Source: Comamonas halotolerans (GTDB lineage: Bacteria > Pseudomonadota > Gammaproteobacteria > Burkholderiales > Burkholderiaceae_C). Taken from it: a stretch of DNA of 64,000 bases. A program made the translations under genes and the position numbers. The stretch lies in NCBI RefSeq assembly GCF_030162935.1, contig NZ_JASAUZ010000005.1, positions 29,151-93,150 of the forward strand. The letters run 5' to 3'. The notes under the pieces were generated by a model. It worked only from the letters and a program-made list of their open reading frames with translations. It was not told where the DNA came from and ran no database searches. This document shows positions 55,240 to 63,832 of this stretch, piece after piece (the stretch's first letter is position 1; every line of letters begins with the position of its first letter).

Positions 55240-55321
55240 TGAATTCCTTCATGTCGTGCTCGTAGGTGACGAAAGCGCATGCGACGGGGCTGGTAAATGG
55301 CCTGTTGGGCGAAGGAATTCA
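55240..55321. repeat. Inverted 11-bp repeats in the kinase / che operon divergent region
   Basis: TGAATTCCTTC (55240-55250) and GAAGGAATTCA (55311-55321) are exact reverse complements, 60 bp apart, in the 129-bp gap between the divergent kinase and CheZ-motif genes. Such a pair could be binding sites for a dimeric regulator, for example the adjacent NarL-type protein. This is inferred from position and symmetry only. Confidence 0.45.
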
Positions 55322-55346
55322 TGCTTGCCACCATCTTGGAGAAACA

Positions 55347-55796
55347 ATGCAATCTACGCAAACGCCATTTGCAGAGCCTGTCGTACAGGTTCCTGTCATG
55401 GTTGCGGCGGAGTTACAAGACTCTCTGCTGGTGGTGATGCGGGATTTGCACCGGTTGGAAGGTCTGCTCGATCATGCCACGGCCAATTTGCTGGAGCGAT
55501 TTGGCGAGGCAAATGTTTTGCTCTCTGGCAATAGTGTGGCGGACGAACCAGGCCTTGATGCTGCGCGCAGTGCTCTGCGCAGTGCAGTCACAGAGTTGCA
55601 GTTTCATGACATGGCAACCCAACTTATTGCACACACCACACGCGTTTTGCAGGGCTGTGCCTTTCGCTTGGCGTCGGAAACCATGGGGCGTGAAGACGAT
55701 GAGCTGGAGGATGCACCTTTGATGGAGATTCAGCCAGAACGCCCTAATCCCGTAACTCAAAGTGAGATGGATGCAGGTTCAATTGAACTGTTTTGA
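55347..55796 (+). CDS. Small CheZ-motif protein, first gene of the che operon
   Basis: The start at 55347 has GGAGA seven bases upstream and gives 149 residues. It is mostly helical, and the segment TELQFHDMATQLIAH places Asp88 and Gln92 in the D-x-x-x-Q spacing used by CheZ to attack CheY-P (compare AQDFHDLTGQ in the CheZ of this window). It lacks the rest of CheZ and ends DAGSIELF. It lies 49 bp before cheY2 and in line with cheA-cheW-cheR-cheD-cheB. A CheY phosphatase or CheY-binding role is inferred; I do not recognise a named family. Confidence 0.72.
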   Translation: MQSTQTPFAEPVVQVPVMVAAELQDSLLVVMRDLHRLEGLLDHATANLLERFGEANVLLSGNSVADEPGLDAARSALRSAVTELQFHDMATQLIAHTTRVLQGCAFRLASETMGREDDELEDAPLMEIQPERPNPVTQSEMDAGSIELF

Positions 55797-55845
55797 TCTC
55801 CAGAGCCTGAACCACATAAAACTTAAAAGTCCGTTGGAGCTTTAC

Positions 55846-56208
55846 ATGCATACGATCCTCGCAGTTGATGACTCTCCATCCATGCGAAAAATGGTTTCCT
55901 TCACCCTGGCTGGTGCCGGCTACCAAGTGGTCGAAGCAGTTGATGGTGTGGATGCTTTGGAAAAAGCGGAGGCGCAGCGTATTGATCTGGTGCTGGCAGA
56001 CCAAAACATGCCACGCCTGGATGGAATCGGCCTGACGCGCCGTCTGCGTGAGCATCCACGCTTTAAAAATACCCCGATTTTGATTCTGACCACGGAGTCC
56101 AGCGACCAGATGAAGCAGGCCGGTCGAGCGGCTGGCGCGACAGGGTGGCTGGTGAAACCGTTCGATCCGAACCGGTTGATTGAAGTTTTGCAAAAGGTGA
56201 TTCGCTAA
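55846..56208 (+). CDS. Chemotaxis response regulator CheY (copy 2)
   Basis: The start at 55846 (MHTILAVDDSPSMRKMVSFTLAGAGY) has GGAGC upstream and gives 120 residues. Receiver residues: DD at 8-9, phosphosite in LVLADQNMPRLDG, Thr in ILTTESS and Lys in WLVKPF. It is of the type often coded next to cheA and is distinct from the copy by motAB. It may act as a phosphate sink or signal to another target. It lies 40 bp before cheA. Confidence 0.93.
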   Translation: MHTILAVDDSPSMRKMVSFTLAGAGYQVVEAVDGVDALEKAEAQRIDLVLADQNMPRLDGIGLTRRLREHPRFKNTPILILTTESSDQMKQAGRAAGATGWLVKPFDPNRLIEVLQKVIR

Positions 56209-56248
56209 GTCAGTACCAGCGGATGCAAAGAACAAGATAGGACCCGAC

Positions 56249-58375
56249 ATGGCGGATACACACCAAGGCGCAGCAGAAGCAGACTTTGACCTGACCCAGT
56301 TTTACCAAATCTTCTTTGAAGAAGCGGGTGAAAATCTCGACCAGATGGAGCAGATGCTGCTGAATCTGGATTTGAGCGCGGCCAATGACGAAGAACTCAA
56401 TGGCATTTTCCGTTGTGCGCACTCCATCAAAGGCGGGTCAGCCACCTTTGGTTTTACCGATGTGGCGGAGTTGACGCACAAGATGGAGTCGCTGCTCGAC
56501 CGCCTGCGTCGTCACGAAATCACTCCCATCCCGGAGATGGTGGATGTGCTGCTGGAATCGGCCGATGCATCGCGCAGTCTGCTGGCGCGCCACCAGGCAG
56601 GTGGTGAAGGTGAGGTGCTACCCACTGCAGACCTTGTAGCGCGAATCACTCACTTGGCGGCAGGAAATGGCGCAGCAGCCCCCGCTCCCGCAGAGATCAA
56701 TGCGCCGGTTGCATCTGAGCCAGCTCCCATGATGCCAGAGCCTGTGGCTGCGCCTGCTTCAGCCCCGTCCGTCCCTGGTGGTCTGCGCGATTTGCTAATC
56801 AAGATTGGCCCACTGGATGTGTTGGAGTCCGTGGATGGAATCAAGGAGTTGTTCCGAGATATTCCTGGACTGGGCAGCATTGAAGATTTGCCGTGCGAAG
56901 AACCCAAGACGCGCTTGTTTGCGGTGCAAACACATTCCACTGATGACGATCTGCTGGATTTGATGGCGTTTCACGTGGCTAAGGAGCAGGTGCAAATCAG
57001 TGCGCGAGAGGCCGCAGCTGCTGACGCCTCGGCACCGACCGATGTTGTGGCGCCTGCAGCCGCCCAGCCCGCTGCAGACACGCCTGCTCCTGCTCCTGCA
57101 TCTGTGGCAGAGGCGGAGGCCTTTGGTATCTTTGAAGGCGCTCCGGGTGCTCCAGTGGTGAAGCCAGTTGCAAGTGCCAGCAAGACAGCAACCCGACCCA
57201 ATATGGCCCAGATGGAGTCCACCAGCATCCGTGTGGATGTGAAGAAAGTGGATCAGCTGATCAATCTGGCTGGCGAACTGGTGATCATTCAGGCGATGCT
57301 GGCGCAAAACAGTCGCGCCCTCGATCCCTCTGCGAACCAGCAATTGCTGGCAGGGTTGGCAGATCTGGACCGCAACACGCGTGACTTGCAGGAAGCGGTG
57401 ATGTCGATTCGCATGATTCCCATGTCCACCGTATTCAGTCGCTTTCCGCGCATGCTGCGCGATCTGGCGAACAAACTGGATAAAAAAATCAATCTGGTCA
57501 CGCAAGGTGAAGCCACGGAGCTGGACAAGGGATTGGTCGAGAAAATTACCGACCCACTGACTCACTTGGTGCGCAACAGTCTGGACCATGGCATTGAGTC
57601 GCCGGAGGAGCGCATCAAGGCCGGCAAGCCTGAAACCGGTACCTTGACGTTGGCAGCCTCGCACCAGGGGGGCTCCATCGTTATTGAGGTGCGCGACGAT
57701 GGCAAGGGCATGAGCCGCGAGAAGATCTTGAAGAAAGCGCGTGAGCGAGGCATGGATGTTTCGGACAGCATGCCGGACAGCGAAGTCTGGATGCTGATTT
57801 TTGCTCCGGGATTTTCGACCGCTGATGTGGTGACCGATGTGTCAGGCCGTGGCGTAGGCATGGACGTCGTTCGGAAAAATATTGCAGCACTCAACGGCTC
57901 GGTAGAGATTGATTCGGTTCAAGGAATGGGTATGCGTGTCTCGATCCGCCTGCCCTTGACACTGGCCATCATGGACGGCATGTCGGTGGGTGTGGGCGAT
58001 GAGGTTTACATCTTGCCTCTGTCCTCCGTAGTTGAGTCTTTCCAGGTTAAAGCCGCGGATGTCAGCACCGTGACCCAAGGCACCCAGCTGGTCAAGGTGC
58101 GGGATGAATACATGCCCGTGATTGAGCTGGAGCATGTGTTTAGCGTGCCACGTACTGAAGCTAGCTCGCGCAGCGACATCATGGTGGTGATTGAGTCTGA
58201 TGGCAGCCGCGTGGCCTTGCTGGTTGACGAGTTGCTGGGGCAACACCAGGTCGTCGTCAAAAATCTGGAGAGCAATTACCGCAAGGTACCCAATGTGTCT
58301 GGCGCCACCATCTTGGGCGACGGCTCGGTGGCGCTGATTTTGGATACCAGCAGCTTGGTTCGTCGTACGCGCTAA
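56249..58375 (+). CDS. cheA: Chemotaxis histidine kinase CheA
   Basis: The 708 residues hold an HPt domain with the phospho-histidine at 58 (FRCAHSIKGGSATFGF) and an Ala/Pro-rich linker around a P2-like block (about 175-255). A dimerisation domain follows (about 325-390, VDQLINLAGELVIIQAMLAQ). Next are a HATPase domain (THLVRNSLDHGIESPEER, DDGKGMS, FAPGFSTADVVTDVSGRGVGMDVV) and a C-terminal CheW-like domain. It phosphorylates CheY and CheB. Confidence 0.97.
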   Translation: MADTHQGAAEADFDLTQFYQIFFEEAGENLDQMEQMLLNLDLSAANDEELNGIFRCAHSIKGGSATFGFTDVAELTHKMESLLDRLRRHEITPIPEMVDVLLESADASRSLLARHQAGGEGEVLPTADLVARITHLAAGNGAAAPAPAEINAPVASEPAPMMPEPVAAPASAPSVPGGLRDLLIKIGPLDVLESVDGIKELFRDIPGLGSIEDLPCEEPKTRLFAVQTHSTDDDLLDLMAFHVAKEQVQISAREAAAADASAPTDVVAPAAAQPAADTPAPAPASVAEAEAFGIFEGAPGAPVVKPVASASKTATRPNMAQMESTSIRVDVKKVDQLINLAGELVIIQAMLAQNSRALDPSANQQLLAGLADLDRNTRDLQEAVMSIRMIPMSTVFSRFPRMLRDLANKLDKKINLVTQGEATELDKGLVEKITDPLTHLVRNSLDHGIESPEERIKAGKPETGTLTLAASHQGGSIVIEVRDDGKGMSREKILKKARERGMDVSDSMPDSEVWMLIFAPGFSTADVVTDVSGRGVGMDVVRKNIAALNGSVEIDSVQGMGMRVSIRLPLTLAIMDGMSVGVGDEVYILPLSSVVESFQVKAADVSTVTQGTQLVKVRDEYMPVIELEHVFSVPRTEASSRSDIMVVIESDGSRVALLVDELLGQHQVVVKNLESNYRKVPNVSGATILGDGSVALILDTSSLVRRTR

Positions 58376-58493
58376 CTGTAGGTACAGGATTTCACCATTC
58401 CAGAGACCGCACCAAGCGGCACTGGGCAGGGCAACAGGGATTTTTTTGGTGGTCCAAGAAGCTGTTCCAGTTTCACCACCGTAGGAGAAAACG

Positions 58494-58982
58494 ATGAGCA
58501 TCATGGGAAAGAATGCGGAAAACAAGGCTTCAGACGCCCGCGAATATTTGACCTTCCGTCTCGGCGACGAGGAGTACGGCATCGACATTCTGAAGGTGCA
58601 GGAGATCCGCGGCTATGAACAACCCACACGCATTGCCAATGCGCCAGAGTTCATCAAAGGTGTAGTCAACCTGCGTGGCACCATCGTACCCATCGTGGAC
58701 ATGCGCTTGAAGTTCAATTGTTCTGCGGTCGAGTACAACAGCTTTACCGTAGTCATCATCCTGAATCTGCGCAACCGTGTGGTTGGCATCGTGGTGGACT
58801 CCGTGAGTGATGTGATGGAGCTTGCACCCGAAGCAATTCGTCCAGCTCCCGACATTGAAAGCGCTATCGACAGTGGCTGCATTCTTGGCCTGGGCTCGGT
58901 GGGTGAGCGGATGCTGATCTTGTTGGATATCGAAAAGCAAATGTCGAATGTCGACATGGGGCTGGTCGCGCCTGCGGAGTAA
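58494..58982 (+). CDS. cheW: Chemotaxis coupling protein CheW
   Basis: The 162-residue product has the CheW core ([55 protein letters not shown]). It links receptors to CheA. A strong GGAG Shine-Dalgarno lies directly after a weak GGTGG/CCACC hairpin in the 118-bp cheA-cheW gap. No receptor gene follows, unlike in many related clusters. Confidence 0.96.
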   Translation: MSIMGKNAENKASDAREYLTFRLGDEEYGIDILKVQEIRGYEQPTRIANAPEFIKGVVNLRGTIVPIVDMRLKFNCSAVEYNSFTVVIILNLRNRVVGIVVDSVSDVMELAPEAIRPAPDIESAIDSGCILGLGSVGERMLILLDIEKQMSNVDMGLVAPAE

Positions 58983-59078
58983 GGCCCGCAAGACTTCGGT
59001 TGGTCAGCAGATGGTCTTGTTGCGGTTTGCTGGTTTATGGCAGCTTTGCCATGGGTGTTCATTGGGTGGTCACGATTC

Positions 59079-59945
59079 ATGTTACACACGACACGTCACG
59101 CTGAGAGCGCACAGGCCTTGAACCCCGTGGCGCAGGGGCGTGAGTTCACCTGGACGTCAGCTGATTTCAGCCGGGTTCAGGCGTTGATCTATCAGCATGC
59201 GGGCATCAGCTTGCATGATGGCAAACATGCCATGGTGTATAGCCGCCTTTCACGTCGTTTGCGCGAGACCGGGCATGCAAGTTTTGATGACTATCTGAGC
59301 TGGCTGGAAAAGCAGGGCGATGCGCGTGAGTGGCAGGAGTTTGTCAACGCGCTGACAACCAATCTGACTTCATTTTTCCGAGAACAGCATCACTTTGAGA
59401 TATTGGCGCAGCACTTGAAGAGCAAGCCTGCCAGCACCGCATGGCGCGTGTGGTGCAATGCAGCTTCCACGGGTGAGGAGCCGTACTCGATCGTGCTGAC
59501 GGCTCAGGAAGCACTGGGGCCGAACGCCAACTTCAAGCTCATTGCCAGCGATATTGACTCCAAGGTGCTCAACACGGCAGCGAATGGGGTCTACCGCATG
59601 GAGAACATCAAGAACTTGAGCCAGGAGCGCTTGCACAGATTCTTCATGCGGGGCAAGGCGTCGAACGCAGGCATGGTTCGCGTCAAGCCAGAGCTGCGAC
59701 GCATGATTGATTTCATTCAGGTCAACCTGATTCGTGACGACTGGCCCTTCAAAGAGCCGTTCGATATGGTTCTTTGCCGCAACGTCATGATTTATTTTGA
59801 TGCGGCCACGCAGCGCAAGGTGCTCGAGCGCATCCATCGCGTGATGAAGCCAGGAGGATTGCTTTTTGTGGGGCATGCCGAAAACTTCAGTGAATCGCGT
59901 GACCTGTTTGTTCTGCGCGGCAAAACCGTGTACGAGCGGGTTTGA
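59079..59945 (+). CDS. cheR: Chemoreceptor methyltransferase CheR
   Basis: The start at 59079 (MLHTTRHAESAQALNPVAQGREF) gives 288 residues. An N-terminal helical domain contains NALTTNLTSFFREQHHFEIL. The SAM-binding domain has WCNAASTGEEPYSI and the late DMVLCRNVMIYFD. It methylates receptor glutamates using S-adenosylmethionine. It lies 96 bp after cheW. Confidence 0.96.
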   Translation: MLHTTRHAESAQALNPVAQGREFTWTSADFSRVQALIYQHAGISLHDGKHAMVYSRLSRRLRETGHASFDDYLSWLEKQGDAREWQEFVNALTTNLTSFFREQHHFEILAQHLKSKPASTAWRVWCNAASTGEEPYSIVLTAQEALGPNANFKLIASDIDSKVLNTAANGVYRMENIKNLSQERLHRFFMRGKASNAGMVRVKPELRRMIDFIQVNLIRDDWPFKEPFDMVLCRNVMIYFDAATQRKVLERIHRVMKPGGLLFVGHAENFSESRDLFVLRGKTVYERV

Positions 59946-59995
59946 TTGAATAGCGTTCGAGCTCAGCCCCAAAGATGCAACATAAAGGCCTAGTC

Positions 59996-60700
59996 ATGGG
60001 TACACAGCCACTGGGAACGATGGGGACCGCCAGCACTGCCTGGAACAACCGTCAGTCCTTGCAGCCAGTCCGTGCATCTTCTTCCAGTCTGGATGTACTG
60101 CGCAATCGCCCGCGCAAGCCTGGTGAGGCTTCATTTTTTTACTTTGATCACCATTTCCAGTTCAACGCCGTCAAAGTATTGCCAGGTGAGTATTTTGTGA
60201 CGGGCGAGAACATGGTGATTTGCACCGTGCTGGGCTCGTGCATTGCTGCATGCCTGTGGGACCGTACTGTGGGTGTTGGTGGCATGAACCATTTCATGCT
60301 GCCAGAGGGCGATAGTGCGGACACCAGTGGACGCTATGGCTCATATGCGATGGAAGTTCTGATCAATGAAATGATCAAGCTGGGGGCGCGTCGCGAAACC
60401 ATGCAGGCCAAGATTTTTGGTGGTGGTCAGGTCATGGCCAATTTCACCACGATGAACGTCGGGGAGCGCAATACGGAGTTTGTGACCCAGTATTTGCAGA
60501 CGGAGCGCATCCCTATCGTGTCCGAAGATGTTTTGGATATTTATCCACGCAAGGTTGTGTATTTCCCCGCAACGGGAAAAGCCATGGTCAAGCGCTTGGC
60601 ACATGCGCACCCAGAAGCCTTGGTCGAGCAGGAACGCTCGCGTGGCAGTGCGGCACAGTTGGCCAAAACCAATGCTGGCGGTAGTGTGGATCTGTTTTGA
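59996..60700 (+). CDS. cheD: Chemoreceptor glutamine deamidase CheD
   Basis: The start at 59996 has AAAGG seven bases upstream; ATG 59975 is an alternative. The 234-residue protein has the catalytic region [28 protein letters not shown], with the Cys and His of the deamidase. It converts receptor glutamines to glutamates. It carries a C-terminal extension of about 30 residues ending AGGSVDLF, which resembles the tail of the small CheZ-motif protein of the same operon. Confidence 0.95.
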   Translation: MGTQPLGTMGTASTAWNNRQSLQPVRASSSSLDVLRNRPRKPGEASFFYFDHHFQFNAVKVLPGEYFVTGENMVICTVLGSCIAACLWDRTVGVGGMNHFMLPEGDSADTSGRYGSYAMEVLINEMIKLGARRETMQAKIFGGGQVMANFTTMNVGERNTEFVTQYLQTERIPIVSEDVLDIYPRKVVYFPATGKAMVKRLAHAHPEALVEQERSRGSAAQLAKTNAGGSVDLF

Positions 60701-60717
60701 GAGAGGTGGCTGAAAGA

Positions 60718-61821
60718 ATGAACCGCAAGATTCGAGTGATCGTGGTGGACGACTCTGCGCTGGTGCGCAGCTTGCTCGCTGAAATCATCAATCGCCAGCC
60801 CGACATGGAGTGCATCGGTACTGCCAATGATCCGCTGGTGGCGCGCGAGATGATCCGTGAAAAGAATCCAGACGTGATCACGCTGGATGTGGAAATGCCC
60901 AAGATGGACGGTATCGATTTCTTGGGGCGCATCATGCGCTTGCGCCCCATGCCGGTGCTGATGATTTCCACGTTGACCGAGCGTGGCGCTGAAGTCACCA
61001 TGCGCGCTTTGGAGCTTGGCGCTGTGGACTTTGTGGCCAAGCCACGGGTGGGTGTAGCTAATGGCTTGGGGCAGCTTGCGGGCGAAATTGTCGACAAGAT
61101 TCGCATTGCCGCGTCGGCCCATGTGCACCGCATAGTCAAGCCGCAAGCGGCGGCGATGCCTTCTACGGCAGCGCAGGTTGGCAAACCAGCTTTCACCAGT
61201 GCCAACCTGTTAGGTAAATTGTCCACAGAGAAGTTGATAGCGATTGGTGCCTCAACGGGAGGAACGGAAGCGATCAAAGAGGTGCTGACACAGATGCCCG
61301 CTGATGCGCCTGCCATTGTTATCACCCAGCATATGCCTCCAGGTTTTACCACCAGCTTTGCCACGCGTTTGAATGCCCTGTGCCAAATCACCGTGAAAGA
61401 AGCCACGCATGGAGAGCGCTTGTTGCCCGGCCATGCTTATATTGCACCAGGAGGCAAGCAGTTCTCCATTTCCCGCAGTGGAGCCAATTATGTGGCGGTG
61501 GTGGATGAGCAGGCAGCCCCAGTCAATCGACACAAGCCATCTGTGGAGGTGCTGTTTCAATCGGTGGCGCAGTTTGCGGGGCGCAATGCCATGGGGGTGA
61601 TGCTGACAGGAATGGGCGCTGATGGCGCTGCCGCCATGCGTGAGATGAAGGATGCGGGCAGCTACAACTATGTGCAAGACGAAGCCAGCTGTATTGTCTT
61701 CGGCATGCCGCGTGAGGCAATCGCCCGCGGTGCAGCCGATGAGATATTGCCGCTGACACAGATTGCCCCTGCATTGCTGGCCAAATTGCGCGCTTCGCCA
61801 GATGTGCGGCACCGTATCTGA
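60718..61821 (+). CDS. cheB: Chemotaxis methylesterase/response regulator CheB
   Basis: The start at 60718 ([23 protein letters not shown]) gives 367 residues. The receiver has its phosphosite in [13 protein letters not shown]. The C-terminal methylesterase domain shows the catalytic Ser ([12 protein letters not shown]), His ([10 protein letters not shown]) and Asp ([13 protein letters not shown]). It demethylates receptors for adaptation. Last gene of the che operon, closed by a strong terminator. Confidence 0.97.
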   Translation: MNRKIRVIVVDDSALVRSLLAEIINRQPDMECIGTANDPLVAREMIREKNPDVITLDVEMPKMDGIDFLGRIMRLRPMPVLMISTLTERGAEVTMRALELGAVDFVAKPRVGVANGLGQLAGEIVDKIRIAASAHVHRIVKPQAAAMPSTAAQVGKPAFTSANLLGKLSTEKLIAIGASTGGTEAIKEVLTQMPADAPAIVITQHMPPGFTTSFATRLNALCQITVKEATHGERLLPGHAYIAPGGKQFSISRSGANYVAVVDEQAAPVNRHKPSVEVLFQSVAQFAGRNAMGVMLTGMGADGAAAMREMKDAGSYNYVQDEASCIVFGMPREAIARGAADEILPLTQIAPALLAKLRASPDVRHRI

Positions 61822-61830
61822 AGTAATCCC

Positions 61831-61865
61831 GCAATAAAAAGGAGTCATGCGCTCCTTTTTATTGC
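61831..61865. terminator. Bidirectional terminator between cheB and the ABC-F gene
   Basis: GCAATAAAAAGGAG (61831-61844) and CTCCTTTTTATTGC (61852-61865) are exact inverted repeats of 14 bp with a 7-base loop, and T/A-rich arms serve both directions. The cheB and ABC-F stops flank it within 10 bp on each side. Confidence 0.9.
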
Positions 61866-61868
61866 CGG

Positions 61869-63764
61869 TCACGCAGAGAGTAACTCCCAGCGCTCTAGCG
61901 CATTCATCAAGGCTTCTTCAATTTCTCCATCGCGGGCGTGTAGCTGCATGGCGCGGGCATTGTCGCTGGCATAGATGCTCGGGTCTTCCAGTTCCTTGCG
62001 AATTTCTGCTTGCTCAGTTTCCAGTGCAGCAATCAGGTCTGGTAGCTGTTCCAGCTCCCGCTGTTCTTTGTAGCTCAGTTTGCGCTTGGCACCAGGCACG
62101 ATTGCTTTGTCTTTCGGTGCTTCTTCTTTAGACACTGATGTGATTTTGGCTGCCTGGGCTTTGGCTGCTTGCTCGGCCAGTTCACGACTGCGCTTGGACT
62201 GGATCAGCCAGTCTTGCACGCTGCCCTCATACTCACGCCACACACCATTGCCTTCGGCGGCTATTGTGCTGGTGACCACGTTGTCCAGGAACGTCCGGTC
62301 GTGGCTGACCAAGAACACAGTGCCGTCGTATTGCTGCAAAAGATCTTCCAGCAATTCCAGTGTATCGATGTCCAGATCGTTGGTCGGTTCGTCCAAAACC
62401 AGGACATTGGCAGGCCGTGCAAACAGGCGTGCCAAGAGCAATCGGTTGCGTTCACCGCCGGACAAAGAGCGGACAGGAGAGTGTGCACGGGCAGGCGAGA
62501 ACAAAAAATCCTGCAAATAACTTTTCACATGTTTTTTGTTGCTGCCAATTTCAATCCATTCACTGCCTGGACTGATGAAGTCTTCCAGTGTGGCATCGAG
62601 ATCAATCTGGTGGCGCATTTGGTCAAAGTAAGCGACTTGCAAATTGGCTCCGCGACGAATCGTGCCGCTATCGGCTTCGAGTTCACCCAGGATCATTTTC
62701 AGCAAGGTGGTCTTGCCGGCCCCATTGGGTCCGATTAAGCCTACCTTGTCACCGCGCAGCACCGTGCCTGTGAAATTCTTCACAATCGTCTTGTCGCCAA
62801 ATGACTTGGAGACATTGCTCAATTCAGCCACGATCTTGCCTTGGTAGCTGCTGTCCTTGCCTGAATCAATATCCAGCTTCACACTGCCTAATGCTTCTCG
62901 GCGTTCTGCCCGGTTCGCACGCAAATCCTTCAACCGCTCGATACGGCTTTGACTGCGTGTACGGCGTGCTTCCACGCCTTTGCGGATCCAGACTTCTTCT
63001 TGCGCCAACAGTTTGTCGGCCTTGGCGTTGATGACCGCCTCTTGGTGCAGCTGTTCTTCTTTTTGCACCAAGTACTGGGCAAAATTTCCGGGATACGACT
63101 GCAGGTGCCCACGGTCCAGTTCCACAATACGTGTCGCAATACGATCCAGGAAGGCTCGGTCGTGCGTAATTGTTACTACACTACCCTTGAATTCAATGAG
63201 CAGGCTTTCCAGCCAATCGATGGAGTCCAGGTCCAAGTGGTTGGTGGGCTCGTCCAGCAGTAGAACATCGGGTTTCATCACCAACGCTTGGGCCAACGCG
63301 ACGCGTTTGCGCGTTCCTCCAGATAGCTGGCCGATTTTGGCATCGCCCTCCAGGTGAAGACGCTGCAGCGTTTCTTCAACACGTTGCTCCCAGTTCCAGG
63401 CATCCTGCGCTTCAATTTTGGATTGCAAACTATCCAGATCGACACCTTCAGCACCAGATAGGTATTGGTCACGCAGTTTGGCTATGTCCGCAAGACCTTC
63501 CGCAGCGGCCTGAAACACCGTGTGCTCGGGGTCGAGGTTGGGCTCTTGCGGAACATAGGCAATGCGCACACCGCTTTGTACTTGCAGTGTCCCATCATCA
63601 GCTTGCGCCAACCCACCCAAAATTTTCAGCAAGGATGATTTGCCCGCTCCGTTGCGGCCAATCAGTCCAATGCGTTCGTTGGTTTCCAGTGAAAAGCTGG
63701 CGTGGTCCAACAAGGCCACGTGCCCAAACGCAAGTTGGGCGTCCAATAAGGTAATCAATGCCAT
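61869..63764 (-). CDS. uup: ABC-F family ATPase, Uup-type
   Basis: The start at 63764 (MALITLLDAQLAFGHVALLDHASFSLETNERIGLIGRNGAGKSSLLKIL) gives 631 residues. There are two ABC domains: the first has Walker A GRNGAGKSS, signature LSGGTRKRVAL and DEPTNHLDLDSI; the second has GPNGAGKTT, LSGGERNRLLL and DEPTNDLDIDT. An interdomain linker and a C-terminal basic coiled-coil extension (LSYKEQRELEQLPDLIAALETEQAEIRKELEDP) are typical of Uup. ABC-F proteins act on ribosomes; Uup is linked to genome stability. No membrane domain is present. Confidence 0.9.
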   Translation of the reverse strand: MALITLLDAQLAFGHVALLDHASFSLETNERIGLIGRNGAGKSSLLKILGGLAQADDGTLQVQSGVRIAYVPQEPNLDPEHTVFQAAAEGLADIAKLRDQYLSGAEGVDLDSLQSKIEAQDAWNWEQRVEETLQRLHLEGDAKIGQLSGGTRKRVALAQALVMKPDVLLLDEPTNHLDLDSIDWLESLLIEFKGSVVTITHDRAFLDRIATRIVELDRGHLQSYPGNFAQYLVQKEEQLHQEAVINAKADKLLAQEEVWIRKGVEARRTRSQSRIERLKDLRANRAERREALGSVKLDIDSGKDSSYQGKIVAELSNVSKSFGDKTIVKNFTGTVLRGDKVGLIGPNGAGKTTLLKMILGELEADSGTIRRGANLQVAYFDQMRHQIDLDATLEDFISPGSEWIEIGSNKKHVKSYLQDFLFSPARAHSPVRSLSGGERNRLLLARLFARPANVLVLDEPTNDLDIDTLELLEDLLQQYDGTVFLVSHDRTFLDNVVTSTIAAEGNGVWREYEGSVQDWLIQSKRSRELAEQAAKAQAAKITSVSKEEAPKDKAIVPGAKRKLSYKEQRELEQLPDLIAALETEQAEIRKELEDPSIYASDNARAMQLHARDGEIEEALMNALERWELLSA

Positions 63765-63781
63765 GGTGCATACATTATCTA

Positions 63782-63832
63782 AGGCAGCGCAAGGCGCTGC
63801 CTGACTCCAACCCATCTCTGATGGGTTGGAGT
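63782..63832 (-). promoter_or_regulatory. Two tandem hairpins in the leader of the ABC-F gene
   Basis: A 12-bp perfect stem, ACTCCAACCCAT/ATGGGTTGGAGT (63804-63815 with 63821-63832), is followed on the minus strand by a 9-bp perfect stem, AGGCAGCGC/GCGCTGCCT (63782-63790 with 63794-63802), just 18 bp before the ABC-F start. Neither has a proper T-run. They could be leader structures controlling translation, or mark the end of an unseen transcript. Confidence 0.5.
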
